Shown piece by piece: positions 62,407-64,000 of a stretch of DNA of 64,000 bases. The stretch's first letter is position 1. Each line of letters begins with the position of its first letter. Origin of the DNA: Pusillimonas noertemannii (GTDB taxonomy: Bacteria > Pseudomonadota > Gammaproteobacteria > Burkholderiales > Burkholderiaceae_B); the NCBI RefSeq assembly GCF_003096595.1, contig NZ_QEKO01000004.1:186001-250000 (forward strand). The letters are read 5' to 3'. The notes beneath the pieces are model-generated. The model searched no databases and had not been told where the DNA came from. It worked only from the letters and a program-made list of their open reading frames with translations. The position numbers were made by a program, and so were the translations under genes.

Positions 62407-64000
62407 TCAAACGTGGGCGACGGCCGGCTCGGGCAGTTCAAGGCCATAGGTCTTGACCGCGGTGCCGATTACTTCCTGCGTCAGGCCAAGTGCCCAGCCC
62501 GCGGCCACCGCAGCCAGCACGGCGGCGATGTCCCCTGGTCGCCCGGGCCGGCCGATCAGCGGCACGTCGTCCACGAGGCACAAGCTGCTTTCCCGCCTGC
62601 CGGTGGACAGCGCAATGCACCCGCCGGCAAGAAACACGCCGTGCCCGCCGCTTTCAAGGTGAGCCTCCAGCGTGGCGTTGCGCCGGTCGAGTGCGAAGAA
62701 GATCACCTTGCCGTCGCACAGCCCGGCCAGCCCGGCAACCCGCTCGTCTTCGGCATTGAGCACGGCATGGCCCGAGGGAAGCACGACGTCGACCTGGCTG
62801 CGGTAGATGGCGCGCGGGGTCGTATAGTATTCGCTGCCGTCAGGCTGGACATCCCAGCGCGACAGGTCCTCGGCCTGCGGCAGAATATTGGTGACGACGC
62901 CCACTGAACAGCGGTCGTAGGCAAGGCCTTCGCCCAATATCAGTTCGGCGCTGCTTTCGATAACGGCTGCCTCGACAGCTCGGTTGAGCAGAAGGCGACG
63001 GCCATCCGCCCAATTGACCGCGCCGCCATCATGCACCTGCCGGCGGCCGAGAAACAATCCGTCGGCGCAGGCCAGGCCGGCATGCCGGCCGGCCAGATAC
63101 AGCATATGTGCGACCAGGCGGGCCACTGGGGTGCGCCCTTCGGTGCCGCTGACGCCGACCAGCGGTATGCGGCCGCTTTCATGCGGCGCGAAAAGATTGG
63201 CCACGATCGCCTCGCCCACCGGCCGCGTCTTGCCTTCGCCCGGCTTGATGTGCATGAGCAGGCCGGGGCCGGCGTTGACCTCCACAATGGCCCCGCCCTG
63301 GCCAGACAGCGGCTTGCCGATGTCGTCGCAAACCAGGTCGATGCCGGCGATGTCCAGGCCCACGACGCGTGCCGCCAGCGCGGCGGCTTCCGCGGTATCC
63401 GGATGGACCTCGTCCGTGCAATCGAAAGCGTGGTTGGCATTGCGCTGTATCAGCACCACCCTGCCCCGGGCCGGCACGGAATCTGCATGCAAGCCCTGGC
63501 GTTCGAGCTCGATGCCCGCGGCGGTGTCTATGCGGACGACGGACAAGGGATGCAGTTCGGTCAGTCCGCGCCGCGGATCGCTATTGATCTGCCTGTCGAT
63601 CAGGGCCTGGACAGTGTGCCGCCCATCGCCGGTAACCGTGATGAAGTCGCTGCGATTGGCGGCGACCAATCGGCCTCCGACGATCAGCAAGCGATGCTCG
63701 GTGCCCGAAATAGAGCGCTCCACCAATACGCCGGAGCCTTCTTCAACGGCGATGGCATAGGCCCTGGCTACTTCTTCCTCGCCTTTCAGGTCGATGAACA
63801 CGCCGCGCCCATGGTTGCCGTCGACAGGCTTGACCACCACCGGAAAGCCGATGTCATGGGCCGCCTCGATAGCATCTGTTGCGCTGTTTACCTCGCGGCC
63901 CTCGGGCACCGGCACGCCGAGCGCGCCGATGAGCTCCTTGGTCAGGTTCTTGTCGCGGGAAATGGCTTCGGCGATGGCGCTGGTGTGGTCGGTTTCAGCC
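62407..64000 (-). CDS. Second cyanophycin synthetase-like protein with truncated Mur-ligase half (CphA2-like, partial)
   Basis: The frame is open to the right window edge, so the N-terminus is missing; about 530 residues are visible. The ATP-grasp domain looks intact (VVVKPVDGNHGRGVFIDLKG, AIVEVNAGPGLLMHIKPGEG). In the Mur-like half the P-loop is degenerate: SGTEGRTPVAR at about 63120-63150 has Arg in place of Lys. The protein stops at GTAVKTYGLELPEP, where the full-length neighbour continues with its DYGHNP domain for about 120 residues. This is the pattern of CphA2, which joins beta-Asp-Arg dipeptides using only one ATP site. It probably shares a transcript with cphA. Confidence 0.88.
   Translation of the reverse strand, partial: AETDHTSAIAEAISRDKNLTKELIGALGVPVPEGREVNSATDAIEAAHDIGFPVVVKPVDGNHGRGVFIDLKGEEEVARAYAIAVEEGSGVLVERSISGTEHRLLIVGGRLVAANRSDFITVTGDGRHTVQALIDRQINSDPRRGLTELHPLSVVRIDTAAGIELERQGLHADSVPARGRVVLIQRNANHAFDCTDEVHPDTAEAAALAARVVGLDIAGIDLVCDDIGKPLSGQGGAIVEVNAGPGLLMHIKPGEGKTRPVGEAIVANLFAPHESGRIPLVGVSGTEGRTPVARLVAHMLYLAGRHAGLACADGLFLGRRQVHDGGAVNWADGRRLLLNRAVEAAVIESSAELILGEGLAYDRCSVGVVTNILPQAEDLSRWDVQPDGSEYYTTPRAIYRSQVDVVLPSGHAVLNAEDERVAGLAGLCDGKVIFFALDRRNATLEAHLESGGHGVFLAGGCIALSTGRRESSLCLVDDVPLIGRPGRPGDIAAVLAAVAAGWALGLTQEVIGTAVKTYGLELPEPAVAHV

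Overview
The window is GC-rich, densely coded DNA with no rRNA or tRNA gene that I can see. The gene set (surE-pcm-nlpD, plsY, tsaD, YbiT-type ABC-F, tadA, nnr, yajQ, tandem cyanophycin synthetases, a LivKHMGF-type aromatic uptake system) suggests a betaproteobacterium of the Burkholderiales, most likely Alcaligenaceae (Bordetella/Achromobacter/Pusillimonas-like). This placement is inferred from protein style and gene order only.

Layout. 1-15.2 kb is housekeeping: the tail of a TPR regulator, rlmD, a Spy-like periplasmic protein, a PolB-type exonuclease with nlpD-pcm-surE, plsY, tsaD, a purine permease, a thioredoxin with an unusual leader, an IMPACT-family protein, ybiT, a lipoprotein prolyl oligopeptidase and an LD-carboxypeptidase. 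16.2-30.6 kb is a catabolic island set between the LD-carboxypeptidase gene and tadA. One arm has an RraA-type aldolase, a TfdB/MhpA-type FAD hydroxylase, a PadR regulator, a five-gene ABC importer, an FAH hydrolase, a SnoaL-like protein and a VOC (extradiol-like) protein. The other arm has a LysR regulator, a gentisate-type dioxygenase, a 3-hydroxybenzoate 6-hydroxylase-like enzyme and a second FAH hydrolase. Two sigma70-like promoters in the island have matching TTTACATA/TTGACATA half-sites over or beside the -35; one forms a perfect PadR-type operator (ATGT-N8-ACAT).

30.6-38.6 kb returns to housekeeping: tadA, a HAD phosphatase, nnr, an ABC-2 exporter, yajQ, an MFS transporter, an I78 inhibitor and an alpha/beta hydrolase. 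38.9-43.7 kb holds three exported proteins: an outer-membrane barrel, a choice-of-anchor-I lipoprotein and a tannase-family lipoprotein.

43.9-59.7 kb is one long operon-like run for periplasmic electron transport: a three-subunit gluconate-dehydrogenase-like enzyme (Tat subunit, GMC flavoprotein, triheme cytochrome c), a complete alternative complex III (actA-F), a small unknown membrane protein, a SCO copper chaperone and an A2-type caa3 cytochrome oxidase (subunits II, I, III, IV). Ten consecutive junctions from actB to subunit IV overlap by 4-10 nt. The predicted flow is substrate, GMC enzyme, c-type hemes, then caa3 and O2, with ACIII feeding quinol electrons into the same pool.

59.8-64 kb, on the minus strand, holds a full cyanophycin synthetase and, upstream of it, a second one running off the window whose Mur-ligase half is truncated and has a degenerate P-loop, which recalls CphA2.
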